A stretch of DNA of 12,330 nucleotides from assembly GCA_049698095.1 (NCBI GenBank), contig JBAVXA010000307.1, forward strand, positions 1 to 12,330, written 5' to 3'. The translations under genes were made by a program, and so were the position numbers. Each line of letters begins with the position of its first letter. Within the stretch, counting starts at the first letter, position 1. A model generated the notes under the pieces. It was not told the DNA's origin and did not search any database. It saw nothing but the letters and a program-made list of their open reading frames with translations. The DNA comes from JBEEJL01 sp049698095. GTDB taxonomy: Bacteria > Pseudomonadota > Gammaproteobacteria > Burkholderiales > JBEEJL01. Positions 5,782-12,330 of the stretch are shown piece after piece.

Positions 5782-7353
5782 TTACTCCCACTCGATGGTT
5801 GCCGGTGGTTTGCCCGACACATCGTACACGACGCGATTAATGCCACGCACTTCGTTGATGATGCGGTTTGAAACCTTGCCCAGTAATGTATACGGCAATT
5901 CCGCCCAATGTGCCGTCATGAAATCGGAGGTGACCACAGCGCGCAGGGCAACGACGTAATCGTAGGTTCTTCCATCCCCCATTACACCGACCGATTTGAC
6001 CGGCAAAAAAACCGCAAACGCCTGCGAAGTCTTTTCGTACCAGCCCGCGGCACGCAGCTCTTCGATAAAAATCGCATCGGCACGGCGCAACAAGTCGGCG
6101 TATTCTTTTTTCACTTCGCCCAGAATTCGCACGCCAAGGCCGGGGCCTGGAAACGGGTGGCGATACACCATGTCGTGATGCAATCCCAACGCGACGCCGA
6201 GCTCGCGCACTTCGTCCTTGAATAATTCGCGCAACGGCTCAAGCAATTTAAGTTTCATCATCTCGGGCAAGCCGCCAACGTTGTGGTGCGATTTGATGGT
6301 ATGGGCTTTTTTGGTTTTTGCGCCGGCCGACTCGATCACGTCGGGATAAATTGTTCCTTGCGCCAGCCATTTCGCGCTCGGCAGTTTTTCCGACTCCCGC
6401 TGGAATACCTCAACGAATTCGCGGCCGATGATTTTGCGTTTTTGTTCAGGGTCGGTAACGCCGGTCAGATGGTGCAGGAATTCCTTCGCGGCATCGACAT
6501 GAATGACTTTTACCCCGAGGTTTTTGGCAAATGTCTGCATCACCTGCTCTGCTTCATTCAAACGCAGCAAGCCGTTATCGACAAACACGCAGGTGAGCTG
6601 GTTGCCGATGGCCTTGTGTATCAGCGCTGCTGCCACCGACGAATCGACACCGCCGGACAATCCCAGAATGACTTCATCTCTGCCGACTTGCGAGCGGATC
6701 TTGCCGATCGCCTCGTCGACATAATCCGGCATGTTCCAGTCGGACGCAAGACCGCAGATATCATGCACGAAACGCGACAATATCGCCTTGCCCTTGAGGG
6801 TATGGGTGACTTCGGGGTGAAACTGCAATGCATAAAATTTGCGCGTTTCGTCTGCCATCGCGGCGATCGGCGTCGCGGCATTCGAGGCGATCACCTTGAA
6901 GCCGGGCGGAATCTGCGTAACCTTATCGCCGTGGCTCATCCACACATCCAGCATCCCGTAGCCTTCGGGTGTCAGGCGATCTTCAATGTCGCGCAATAAT
7001 TCCGAGTGTCCGCGCGCGCGCACTTCAGCGTATCCGAATTCACGCACCAGACCGTTTTCCACGGCACCGCCCAATTGCGCTGCCATGGTTTGCATGCCAT
7101 AACAAATCCCCAGCACCGGCACGCCGATTTCAAATACCGACTTCGGCGCGCGCGGGGTCGCGTTGTCCGTCACCGAATTCGGCCCGCCGGAGAGAATAAT
7201 CCCCAGTGGCGCATAATCGCGGATGAATTGGTCGCTGACGTCGTACGGTTGCAATTCGCAATACACGCCGCATTCGCGCACGCGTCGTGCGATGAGTTGG
7301 CTATATTGCGAACCGAAGTCCAGAATAAGAATTTTTTTGTGGTTCATGATCAT
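5782..7353 (-). CDS. guaA: GMP synthase (glutamine-hydrolysing) GuaA
   Basis: A 523-residue two-domain enzyme that turns XMP, ATP and glutamine into GMP. The N-terminal class I glutamine amidotransferase has nucleophile Cys84 in GICYGMQ and the His179/Glu181 pair in LQFHPEV. The ATP-pyrophosphatase domain has its PP-loop GLSGGVDSSVAA at 231-242. The dimerisation domain follows, with RHPFPGPGLGVR (398-409) and the usual C-terminus ATIEWE. Length matches E. coli (525). The start could be Met1 or Met3 (MIMNHKK); the family consensus HKKILILDFGSQY fits either. There is no visible Shine-Dalgarno before either ATG, and a terminator-like hairpin ends just upstream. It is the second gene of a guaBA operon, 60 bases after the guaB stop. 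Confidence 0.97.
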   Translation of the reverse strand: MIMNHKKILILDFGSQYSQLIARRVRECGVYCELQPYDVSDQFIRDYAPLGIILSGGPNSVTDNATPRAPKSVFEIGVPVLGICYGMQTMAAQLGGAVENGLVREFGYAEVRARGHSELLRDIEDRLTPEGYGMLDVWMSHGDKVTQIPPGFKVIASNAATPIAAMADETRKFYALQFHPEVTHTLKGKAILSRFVHDICGLASDWNMPDYVDEAIGKIRSQVGRDEVILGLSGGVDSSVAAALIHKAIGNQLTCVFVDNGLLRLNEAEQVMQTFAKNLGVKVIHVDAAKEFLHHLTGVTDPEQKRKIIGREFVEVFQRESEKLPSAKWLAQGTIYPDVIESAGAKTKKAHTIKSHHNVGGLPEMMKLKLLEPLRELFKDEVRELGVALGLHHDMVYRHPFPGPGLGVRILGEVKKEYADLLRRADAIFIEELRAAGWYEKTSQAFAVFLPVKSVGVMGDGRTYDYVVALRAVVTSDFMTAHWAELPYTLLGKVSNRIINEVRGINRVVYDVSGKPPATIEWE

Positions 7354-7360
7354 TCAGAAG

Positions 7361-7395
7361 AAAAAATTAAGGGCGGTTGACAGGCCGCCCTTAAG
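7361..7395 (-). terminator. Terminator or attenuator between guaB and guaA
   Basis: Read on the minus strand, TTAAGGGCGG pairs with CCGCCCTTAA (10 bp, positions 7394-7385 with 7376-7367) around an eight-base loop, followed by six T (7366-7361) and then CTTCTG just before the guaA start at 7353. It has the form of a rho-independent terminator inside the operon and may set the guaB to guaA ratio by partial readthrough. Confidence 0.75.
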
Positions 7396-7413
7396 AATAA
7401 TAAAAAACCTATA

Positions 7414-8874
7414 TTATTCAATGTGATAATTCGGCGCTTCCTTGGTGATCTGCACATCGTGGACGTGCGACTCGCGGATGCCGGAGGAGGTTATTTCCAC
7501 GAACTCGGCATGCTTGCGCATATCCTCGATGGTCGGACAGCCGACATAACCCATGCTCGCGCGCAATCCGCCCATGAGCTGATGAATCACCGCAACTACG
7601 CTTCCCTTGTATGGCACGCGGCCTTCGACGCCTTCCGGGACCAGTTTGTCGGCATTGTTTTCTGCGTCCTGAAAATACCGGTCGCTCGACCCTTGCGCCA
7701 TTGCGCCGAGGGAACCCATGCCGCGGTAGCTCTTGTAGGAACGCCCCTGGAACAATTCGATTTCGCCCGGCGCTTCTTCCGTGCCGGCGAATAGTCCGCC
7801 GAGCATCACGCAACTTGCGCCAGCCGCGATGGCCTTGGAGATATCGCCCGAGTAGCGCACGCCGCCGTCCGCGACCAACGGTACATCGCTGTTTTTCAAG
7901 CCTTCCGCGACATTGTCGATCGCCGTAATCTGCGGCACGCCCACGCCAGCGACAATCCGCGTGGTGCAAATCGAGCCGGGGCCGATGCCGACCTTTACTC
8001 CATCTGCGCCGTGATCGACGAGTGCTTTCGCCCCAGCCGCCGTCGCCACATTGCCGCCGATTACTTCGATGTGCGGAAAATTCTTCTTCACCCATTTGAC
8101 CCGGTCGAGCACGCCTTGCGCGTGACCGTGGGCAGTGTCGACCACGATTACGTCTACGCCTGCCTCGACCAGCGCGGCAACCCGTTCGTCGGTCCCCTCG
8201 CCGACGCCGACCGCAGCGCCTGCGCGCAAACGACCCTGCGAGTCCTTGCAGGCAAGCGGATGTTCGCTCGACTTAAGAATATCCTTCACTGTAATCAGGC
8301 CGCGCAGCTCGAACTGGTCGTTTACCACCACCACTCGCTCAATCCGGTGTTTGTGCATCAGCGCCTTGGCCTCTTCCAGCGGCGAGCCTTCTTTGACGGT
8401 GATCAGCTTATCTTTCGGCGTCATGATGGCTTTGACAGGCGCATCGAATTGGGTCTCGAAACGCAGATCGCGATTGGTGACGATGCCGACGACTTTTTTG
8501 CCGTCCAGCACGGGCAAGCTGGAGATACGATGCTGACGCGTCAGCGCAATCACGTCGCGGACGGTCATGTCCTGGGAAATCGTGAACGGCTCCTTGACCA
8601 CGCCGGACTCGAAGCGCTTTACCTGCGACACCTGCTTGGCCTGCGCTTTTGCCGGCATGTTTTTATGGATAATACCGATGCCACCTTCCTGTGCCAGCGC
8701 GATCGCGAGGCGCGACTCGGTCACCGTGTCCATGGCGGCCGACATCAGCGGAATATTGAGTTTTATCTGGCGGGTTAGCCGCGTGGCGAGATTGACGTCG
8801 CGCGGCAAGATGATCGAATGGGCGGGAATCAGCAGGACATCGTCGAAAGTGAGTGCTTTTTGAAGTAAGCGCAT
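7414..8874 (-). CDS. guaB: Inosine-5'-monophosphate dehydrogenase GuaB
   Basis: A 486-residue IMPDH, which oxidises IMP to XMP with NAD+, the committed step to GMP. The frame is open 34 codons further up to 8976, but the family N-terminus MRLLQKALTFDDVLLIPAHS starts at 8874, where GAGAG lies about seven bases upstream. The TIM-barrel core is split by two CBS domains (roughly 93-150 and 152-205), the usual regulatory Bateman module. The catalytic Cys303 is in GPGSICTTRIVAGVG (298-312), the IMP phosphate loop is VADGGVRYSGD (334-344), RGMGSLGAM (384-392) is the IMP-binding loop before the flap, and the mobile flap carries Arg399-Tyr400 in SSDRYF. Length and motifs match bacterial GuaB (E. coli 488). 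It is first in the guaBA operon, with a promoter at 8900-8928. Confidence 0.98.
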   Translation of the reverse strand: MRLLQKALTFDDVLLIPAHSIILPRDVNLATRLTRQIKLNIPLMSAAMDTVTESRLAIALAQEGGIGIIHKNMPAKAQAKQVSQVKRFESGVVKEPFTISQDMTVRDVIALTRQHRISSLPVLDGKKVVGIVTNRDLRFETQFDAPVKAIMTPKDKLITVKEGSPLEEAKALMHKHRIERVVVVNDQFELRGLITVKDILKSSEHPLACKDSQGRLRAGAAVGVGEGTDERVAALVEAGVDVIVVDTAHGHAQGVLDRVKWVKKNFPHIEVIGGNVATAAGAKALVDHGADGVKVGIGPGSICTTRIVAGVGVPQITAIDNVAEGLKNSDVPLVADGGVRYSGDISKAIAAGASCVMLGGLFAGTEEAPGEIELFQGRSYKSYRGMGSLGAMAQGSSDRYFQDAENNADKLVPEGVEGRVPYKGSVVAVIHQLMGGLRASMGYVGCPTIEDMRKHAEFVEITSSGIRESHVHDVQITKEAPNYHIE

Positions 8875-8899
8875 GAAAATCTCTCGTTCACAAAGACAT

Positions 8900-8928
8900 A
8901 TTATACGTAAACAGCTCATTCGCCGCAA
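8900..8928 (-). promoter_or_regulatory. guaBA promoter
   Basis: On the minus strand: TTGCGG (8928-8923), a 17-base spacer and a perfect TATAAT (8905-8900), 25 bases before the guaB ATG. An inverted repeat TTCGCC / GGCGAA (8919-8924 and 8932-8937) overlaps the -35 box and could be an operator. It does not match the PurR consensus known from E. coli. Confidence 0.65.
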
Positions 8929-8993
8929 ATGGGCGAAAAATCGCTGAATTCCCGTTAAAATTGTGACGCATCCCATTGACTTATGAGGGAATT

Positions 8994-9098
8994 ATGTTAA
9001 GGTTGAGCATGTATATTTGTGCCCGGGCAAGCGATATTTATGTGGAATGTTTGCTTGTGCAGGTGCTGCTTAACCCTCAAAATCACGGATTATCTTGA
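8994..9098 (+). CDS. Possible 34-residue small ORF
   Basis: In the 275-base gap between guaB and the DUF4124 gene, an ATG at 8994 opens a 34-codon frame ending in TGA at 9096-9098. It is preceded by GAGGGA (8985-8990), the best Shine-Dalgarno in this gap. The peptide starts MLRLSMYICARASDIY and contains two Cys; it has no recognisable motif and no clear signal or membrane segment. It could equally be chance or a leader peptide for the genes downstream. Low confidence. Confidence 0.2.
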   Translation: MLRLSMYICARASDIYVECLLVQVLLNPQNHGLS

Positions 9099-9149
9099 AT
9101 AGAACGAGCGATATCGGACTTTCAAACTACCCGAAAGGCTTAAATTCCC

Positions 9150-9635
9150 ATGATTAAATTTTTCATTCTGCTGGCGCAAGGCGCTGCGCTTTTGGCCCTC
9201 AGCGCGGGGGTTTTCGCGGATATTTATCAGTGGAAGGACGCAGACGGTAGAACTCAGTATTCGGACCAGCCGCCGTCAGACCGCCCTGCGCGACTGATCA
9301 AATCCGGCGTCCCGGCGCAAATCGTTGCCGAAAAAACCGATGTAGGCGGGGAGGAAAAAGCTGAGAAAAAAGGTCCGAAAAGCCTCGCCGAAAAGGACCA
9401 GGAATCACGCAAGCGTAAAATCGACGCAGAAAAGGGAGAAAAAGAAGCTGCAGATAAAGTCGCCGCAAAAAAAGAAAATTGCACTCAGGCGCGCAATCAG
9501 ATGAAAACGTTGGAAGACGGCGGACGCATCTATAAACGCGACGAAAAAGGCGAAAAGAATTACCTGGACGACAAGGGTGTTGCCAAGGAAATGGCAGAAG
9601 CCAAAGCTAACGTGAGCAAATATTGCAATTCGTAA
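9150..9635 (+). CDS. DUF4124 domain periplasmic protein
   Basis: A 161-residue exported protein. Residues 1-23 form a signal peptide (MIKFFILLAQGAALLALSAG, then VFA, cut before DIYQW). DUF4124 follows at once: DIYQWKDADGRTQYSDQPPS (24-43), the usual short beta-strand module of this family, common in proteobacterial envelope proteins and of unknown function. Residues 66-108 are a highly charged Lys/Glu/Asp stretch, probably a helix or coiled coil. The C-terminal part has two Cys, in ENCTQAR and at the very end in SKYCNS, which could form a disulfide in the periplasm. AAAGG lies 13 bases before the ATG, too far to be a convincing ribosome site. The FimV-like gene starts 40 bases downstream, so they are likely co-transcribed. 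No specific function can be assigned. Confidence 0.85.
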   Translation: MIKFFILLAQGAALLALSAGVFADIYQWKDADGRTQYSDQPPSDRPARLIKSGVPAQIVAEKTDVGGEEKAEKKGPKSLAEKDQESRKRKIDAEKGEKEAADKVAAKKENCTQARNQMKTLEDGGRIYKRDEKGEKNYLDDKGVAKEMAEAKANVSKYCNS

Positions 9636-9675
9636 AACCGAATAAAATTTAATAAAATCAAATACTTACATTAAT

Positions 9676-11727
9676 ATGAATGCTCCGGTTCCAGGCGCCA
9701 GGTTTTTTCTGACTGCAGTCCTGGCCTTAACGGCCAGTCATACGTTTGCGCTCGGCCTGGGCGAAATTGATTTACGCTCCTATCTCGGCCAACCGCTCGA
9801 TGCGCGCATCCCTGTTTTTGCCGGTCCGGACGAACCGTTGGACGACAGCTGCTTCAAGCTGGTCAATGGAGCGGTGACCAGCGATACCGGCCACGCGACG
9901 CCGGCGAAATTGTCCTATCAACAAATCGGCCGCGCCAACATCCTGCAAATCCGTTCTTCCGGTTTTGTTCCGGAACCTGCCGTCCGTATCCAGATTGAAG
10001 TCAGCTGCGGCAACCTGAGCAGAATTTCACGCGAATATACTTTGCTGCTCGACCCGCCGGAATATGCTGCGTCGCGCATCAGCCTGCCGGCCAAACTGGT
10101 TGCCCCGGCACCGACGGGCGCGATGCAAGCGGAGCCAATTGTCCAGCAACCAGCTGTTATCAGCGTATCACCCTCCTCTGGCGAGGGGATTACTGCCGGT
10201 TCCGGTGAAGGCGCCTCCTCGCCTGCAGTAACAAATATCGGCTCACCGACTGCGCCTCGCAAATCGCAACGTCCCAGGCCTGCAGCGCCAGTAGCGGCGA
10301 CCAAATTGCCGCCGCGCGCGACGGCTCCCATTGCGCGCCCGGCCTATCAGCCTGCGCCGGAAACTGCTCCGCGCGCCGAAAAAGTTGCACCGCCAGCGCC
10401 GATAGCATCATCCGCAAAACCGGCGCCCGGCGACGGATTCCGCCTCAAATTATCGTCGTCAGAGATGAATCTGTCGCTGACAAAAACAGTGACCGAAACG
10501 GATCGGCAGCGCCTGCGCGCACGGCAGCTCCTGCTGGAAAACCAGTCTGACGATCAGACCGCCACGATCCTGTCGATGAAAAACAGCATCAAGCAGATGG
10601 AAGCGCAACTGGCGGATTTGCGCCGGCAAATGGCGGCAAAAAGCGGCGCGCCCGTTGGCAATGTTGTGGGCATGCCCGAATTGACGGCGCCGCCAACCGC
10701 CAGTGAGCAGCCGAGGCCCGAGGCGACCGCGGCGACAGAGCCAACCAAGGCCGCCGGCGTTGCGATACCGGCCGCCAAGCCGATACCCGCCAAAGCCGCC
10801 TCCAGCGAAAGCACCTCGGGATTCTCCCTTTCCAACTGGACGATTCCCGCACTTGCCGCCAGCGCGGGGGCGTTAGTGTTGATTTTCGGCGTGAATTATT
10901 GGCGTCGACGCAGCAACCAGAATGTTGCGTACAAAGATCTGTATGCAGACCCTTCGGCAAATGTGAAATTACCGCAGCAGGCAGCCGGGCAGTTTGACGA
11001 GAATAAATTATTCGAAGACGCAACCGACGAGGAACTGGAAGATATTCTCGTCGCAGAAGGTGCCGCCAATCAAGGCGTCGCAAAGTCGATGGACTTGCCA
11101 TTGTCTGCGAAAGATATAGGCGACGACCGCAGCTTAATCGACGTGCAAGCCCCCGACTCGTTCAAAATGGCCTACCTGCGCGAACGCTTCCCGGAAATTG
11201 CCCAAGGCAGCCTGCGTCTCGACAAACCCGACTCATTGATTCAAGCCGCACGTCTGTATTATCAGGAAGACAATAACTCCGCAAAGGCAGCCGAACTGCT
11301 TGAATACGCCATTAGCGAGTACCCGAACGAAGTTCGCCCATGGCTCGCCGTTTTCGAAATTTATCGACTGGAAAACCGCACCGCCGACTTTGCCAATCTC
11401 GCGAGGCGATTCAAAGGAAAATTTGAACATGGCGGATATTGGCCGAAAGTCCAGGCCATCGGGCGCCAGATCGACCCGGAGAATCCGCTGTACGTCACGG
11501 AAGAACTTCAGTCAGATGAAGCCAGTGCCGCAGACGCCATAATTTCAGCCGAAGCGGAAAACTGGCTCAACACACCGCTGGATTTTTCCCAGGACATGCT
11601 GAGCACTGAATTGCGCGACGCCCTGGTGGACAGCGACGATTTGCCGCCTGCAATCAACAAGGAATCAAAACCTTCCGCCAGTACGGGCGAACTCTCGCTC
11701 TCCCCCGAAGGCAAAAAGCCGGTTTGA
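9676..11727 (+). CDS. FimV/HubP-like membrane protein
   Basis: A 683-residue protein with the FimV plan. A signal peptide (1-26) is followed by the FimV N-terminal domain, about 27-127: LGLGEIDLRSYLGQPLDARI at its start, and Cys59 and Cys111 possibly bonded. Next is a long Pro/Ala-rich linker (about 135-255), a coiled coil (roughly 262-322, e.g. ILSMKNSIKQMEAQLADLRR), a second Pro/Ala linker, one transmembrane helix near 388-407 (WTIPALAASAGALVLIFG), then a basic stop-transfer RRRS and an acidic cytoplasmic region. The C-terminal part (about 495-605) has TPR-like helices such as LIQAARLYYQEDN and AAELLEYAISEYPNEVRPWL. FimV proteins organise the cell pole, type IV pili and c-di-GMP or cAMP signalling. 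No LysM peptidoglycan-binding domain is apparent in the periplasmic part. No Shine-Dalgarno is seen before the ATG. Confidence 0.85.
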   Translation: MNAPVPGARFFLTAVLALTASHTFALGLGEIDLRSYLGQPLDARIPVFAGPDEPLDDSCFKLVNGAVTSDTGHATPAKLSYQQIGRANILQIRSSGFVPEPAVRIQIEVSCGNLSRISREYTLLLDPPEYAASRISLPAKLVAPAPTGAMQAEPIVQQPAVISVSPSSGEGITAGSGEGASSPAVTNIGSPTAPRKSQRPRPAAPVAATKLPPRATAPIARPAYQPAPETAPRAEKVAPPAPIASSAKPAPGDGFRLKLSSSEMNLSLTKTVTETDRQRLRARQLLLENQSDDQTATILSMKNSIKQMEAQLADLRRQMAAKSGAPVGNVVGMPELTAPPTASEQPRPEATAATEPTKAAGVAIPAAKPIPAKAASSESTSGFSLSNWTIPALAASAGALVLIFGVNYWRRRSNQNVAYKDLYADPSANVKLPQQAAGQFDENKLFEDATDEELEDILVAEGAANQGVAKSMDLPLSAKDIGDDRSLIDVQAPDSFKMAYLRERFPEIAQGSLRLDKPDSLIQAARLYYQEDNNSAKAAELLEYAISEYPNEVRPWLAVFEIYRLENRTADFANLARRFKGKFEHGGYWPKVQAIGRQIDPENPLYVTEELQSDEASAADAIISAEAENWLNTPLDFSQDMLSTELRDALVDSDDLPPAINKESKPSASTGELSLSPEGKKPV

Positions 11728-11734
11728 CCTGTAA

Positions 11735-12330
11735 ATGACAGCAACAAACAATACGTCTTTGCCCAGCGATCCGGTCGCCGCACTTGCCCCTGTGAGTCTT
11801 TGGGTCGCGCGTCTGGGCAGTCTGGAAAGCCCGAACGCGCGTATTACGCTGATGCAGGCATTGCGTTCGCTCAACCGCGGGAACCTCTCGCCGGATATTC
11901 TGACGACATTGATGCAGCTCGACGAGCAATGTCAGTCCTTGCTGGAAAAGGCGGAAAGCCGCATGAACAACAGCGGGCGCGATGTGATGGCAGAAAGTGC
12001 CATGAGCCGCGATATGCAGAATATTTACCGCGAGTTTGCCGACGGTTACAAGCGTTTTATCGACGATTATCTGGTTCAGTCGGCAGACAGCGCTTCCGCG
12101 CCCGAACGCATCAAGGAAATTACCGCGCGCGGAATCCACTGCCACTGCGGCATTGCAAGCTGGACTTATTTTCTCAACGAAGCATTACCGGAATCATTCT
12201 GGCGTCAACTGCATTCACTGTATTTGTTTGCGGAGCAGAACGCGTTCGAGACCAAGACCCTGGCATGGTACGACGGCTATCCGACGACGGTTTCCAACGT
12301 CTACATGCGCATGCTGTTTCTCGACATGTT
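11735..12330 (+). CDS. Unidentified cytoplasmic protein, 5' part (runs off right edge)
   Basis: Open from an ATG at 11735 to the window end, giving 198 codons. The start is seven bases after the FimV-like stop, so the two genes are very likely one operon, although no Shine-Dalgarno is obvious. There is no signal peptide or membrane helix in the visible part. The N-terminal half is helical, with the Leu-rich LMQALRSLNRGNLSPDILTT; then comes a CHCG cluster (HCHCGIASWTYF, about 135-146) and an aromatic-rich segment (LYLFAEQNAFETKTLAWYDG). I do not recognise the family. In proteobacteria FimV is linked to c-di-GMP signalling, and the missing C-terminus could hold a PilZ-type domain, but nothing in the visible part shows it. 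Confidence 0.75.
   Translation, partial: MTATNNTSLPSDPVAALAPVSLWVARLGSLESPNARITLMQALRSLNRGNLSPDILTTLMQLDEQCQSLLEKAESRMNNSGRDVMAESAMSRDMQNIYREFADGYKRFIDDYLVQSADSASAPERIKEITARGIHCHCGIASWTYFLNEALPESFWRQLHSLYLFAEQNAFETKTLAWYDGYPTTVSNVYMRMLFLDM

Noticed and set aside
6283..8778. Long plus-strand ORFs opposite guaA and guaB (e.g. 238 and 255 codons)
   Set aside because: They are antisense shadows of intact, well-conserved enzymes and show no recognisable motifs.
8875..8976. 34-codon upstream extension of guaB
   Set aside because: The family N-terminus and a GAGAG ribosome site fit 8874; the extension would overlap the -10 and -35 boxes.
5696..9054. Repeated 12-mer TGGAATGTTTGC at 5696 and 9043
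   Set aside because: A few 12-base matches are expected by chance in 12 kb, and the flanks align only weakly.
1..12330. CRISPR arrays, insertion sequences, tRNA or rRNA genes, toxin-antitoxin or defence genes
   Set aside because: No regularly spaced repeats, transposase motifs, tRNA-like folds or known defence domains were seen on either strand.

Overview
The window looks like chromosomal core DNA of a Gram-negative proteobacterium, most likely a betaproteobacterium (an inference from protein character; Nitrosomonadales-like lineages fit, but no rRNA or other marker gene is present to settle it). Coding density is high, base composition is moderate to GC-rich, and no mobile element, CRISPR array, tRNA or rRNA was seen.

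Layout. (1) 1-393, minus: 5' part of a secreted TPR-like protein that runs off the left edge. (2) 526-1165, plus: two tandem paralogous small exported proteins with Ala/Pro-rich middles and very Lys-rich tails, each followed by a strong intrinsic terminator; the second has a clear sigma70-type promoter. (3) 1264-2789, plus: a NudJ-type Nudix hydrolase and the tRNA 2-thiouridylase MnmA, two bases apart. (4) 2889-4188, minus: a glutathione S-transferase-like protein and a uracil-DNA-glycosylase-superfamily protein that keeps four Fe-S-type cysteines. (5) 4230-5600, plus: PurB. (6) 5782-8874, minus: guaB then guaA, converging on purB across a perfect 15-bp bidirectional terminator. (7) 9150-12330, plus: a DUF4124 periplasmic protein, a FimV/HubP-like membrane protein without an evident LysM domain, and the 5' part of an unidentified cytoplasmic protein running off the right edge.

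How the genes fit together. PurB, GuaB and GuaA surround the IMP branch point: PurB acts before IMP and on the AMP branch, and GuaB then GuaA make GMP. The nudJ-mnmA pair with purB nearby recalls the enterobacterial nudJ-mnmA-hflD-purB neighbourhood, with hflD absent and two minus-strand genes in between. The last three genes form a likely envelope or cell-pole operon.

The most noteworthy points are the duplicated polycationic exported proteins, a terminator-like hairpin just before guaA (which lacks a visible Shine-Dalgarno), the Fe-S-type UDG-like protein, and the LysM-less FimV-like cluster. Nothing here clearly amounts to a new defence or mobile system; most of the window is housekeeping.
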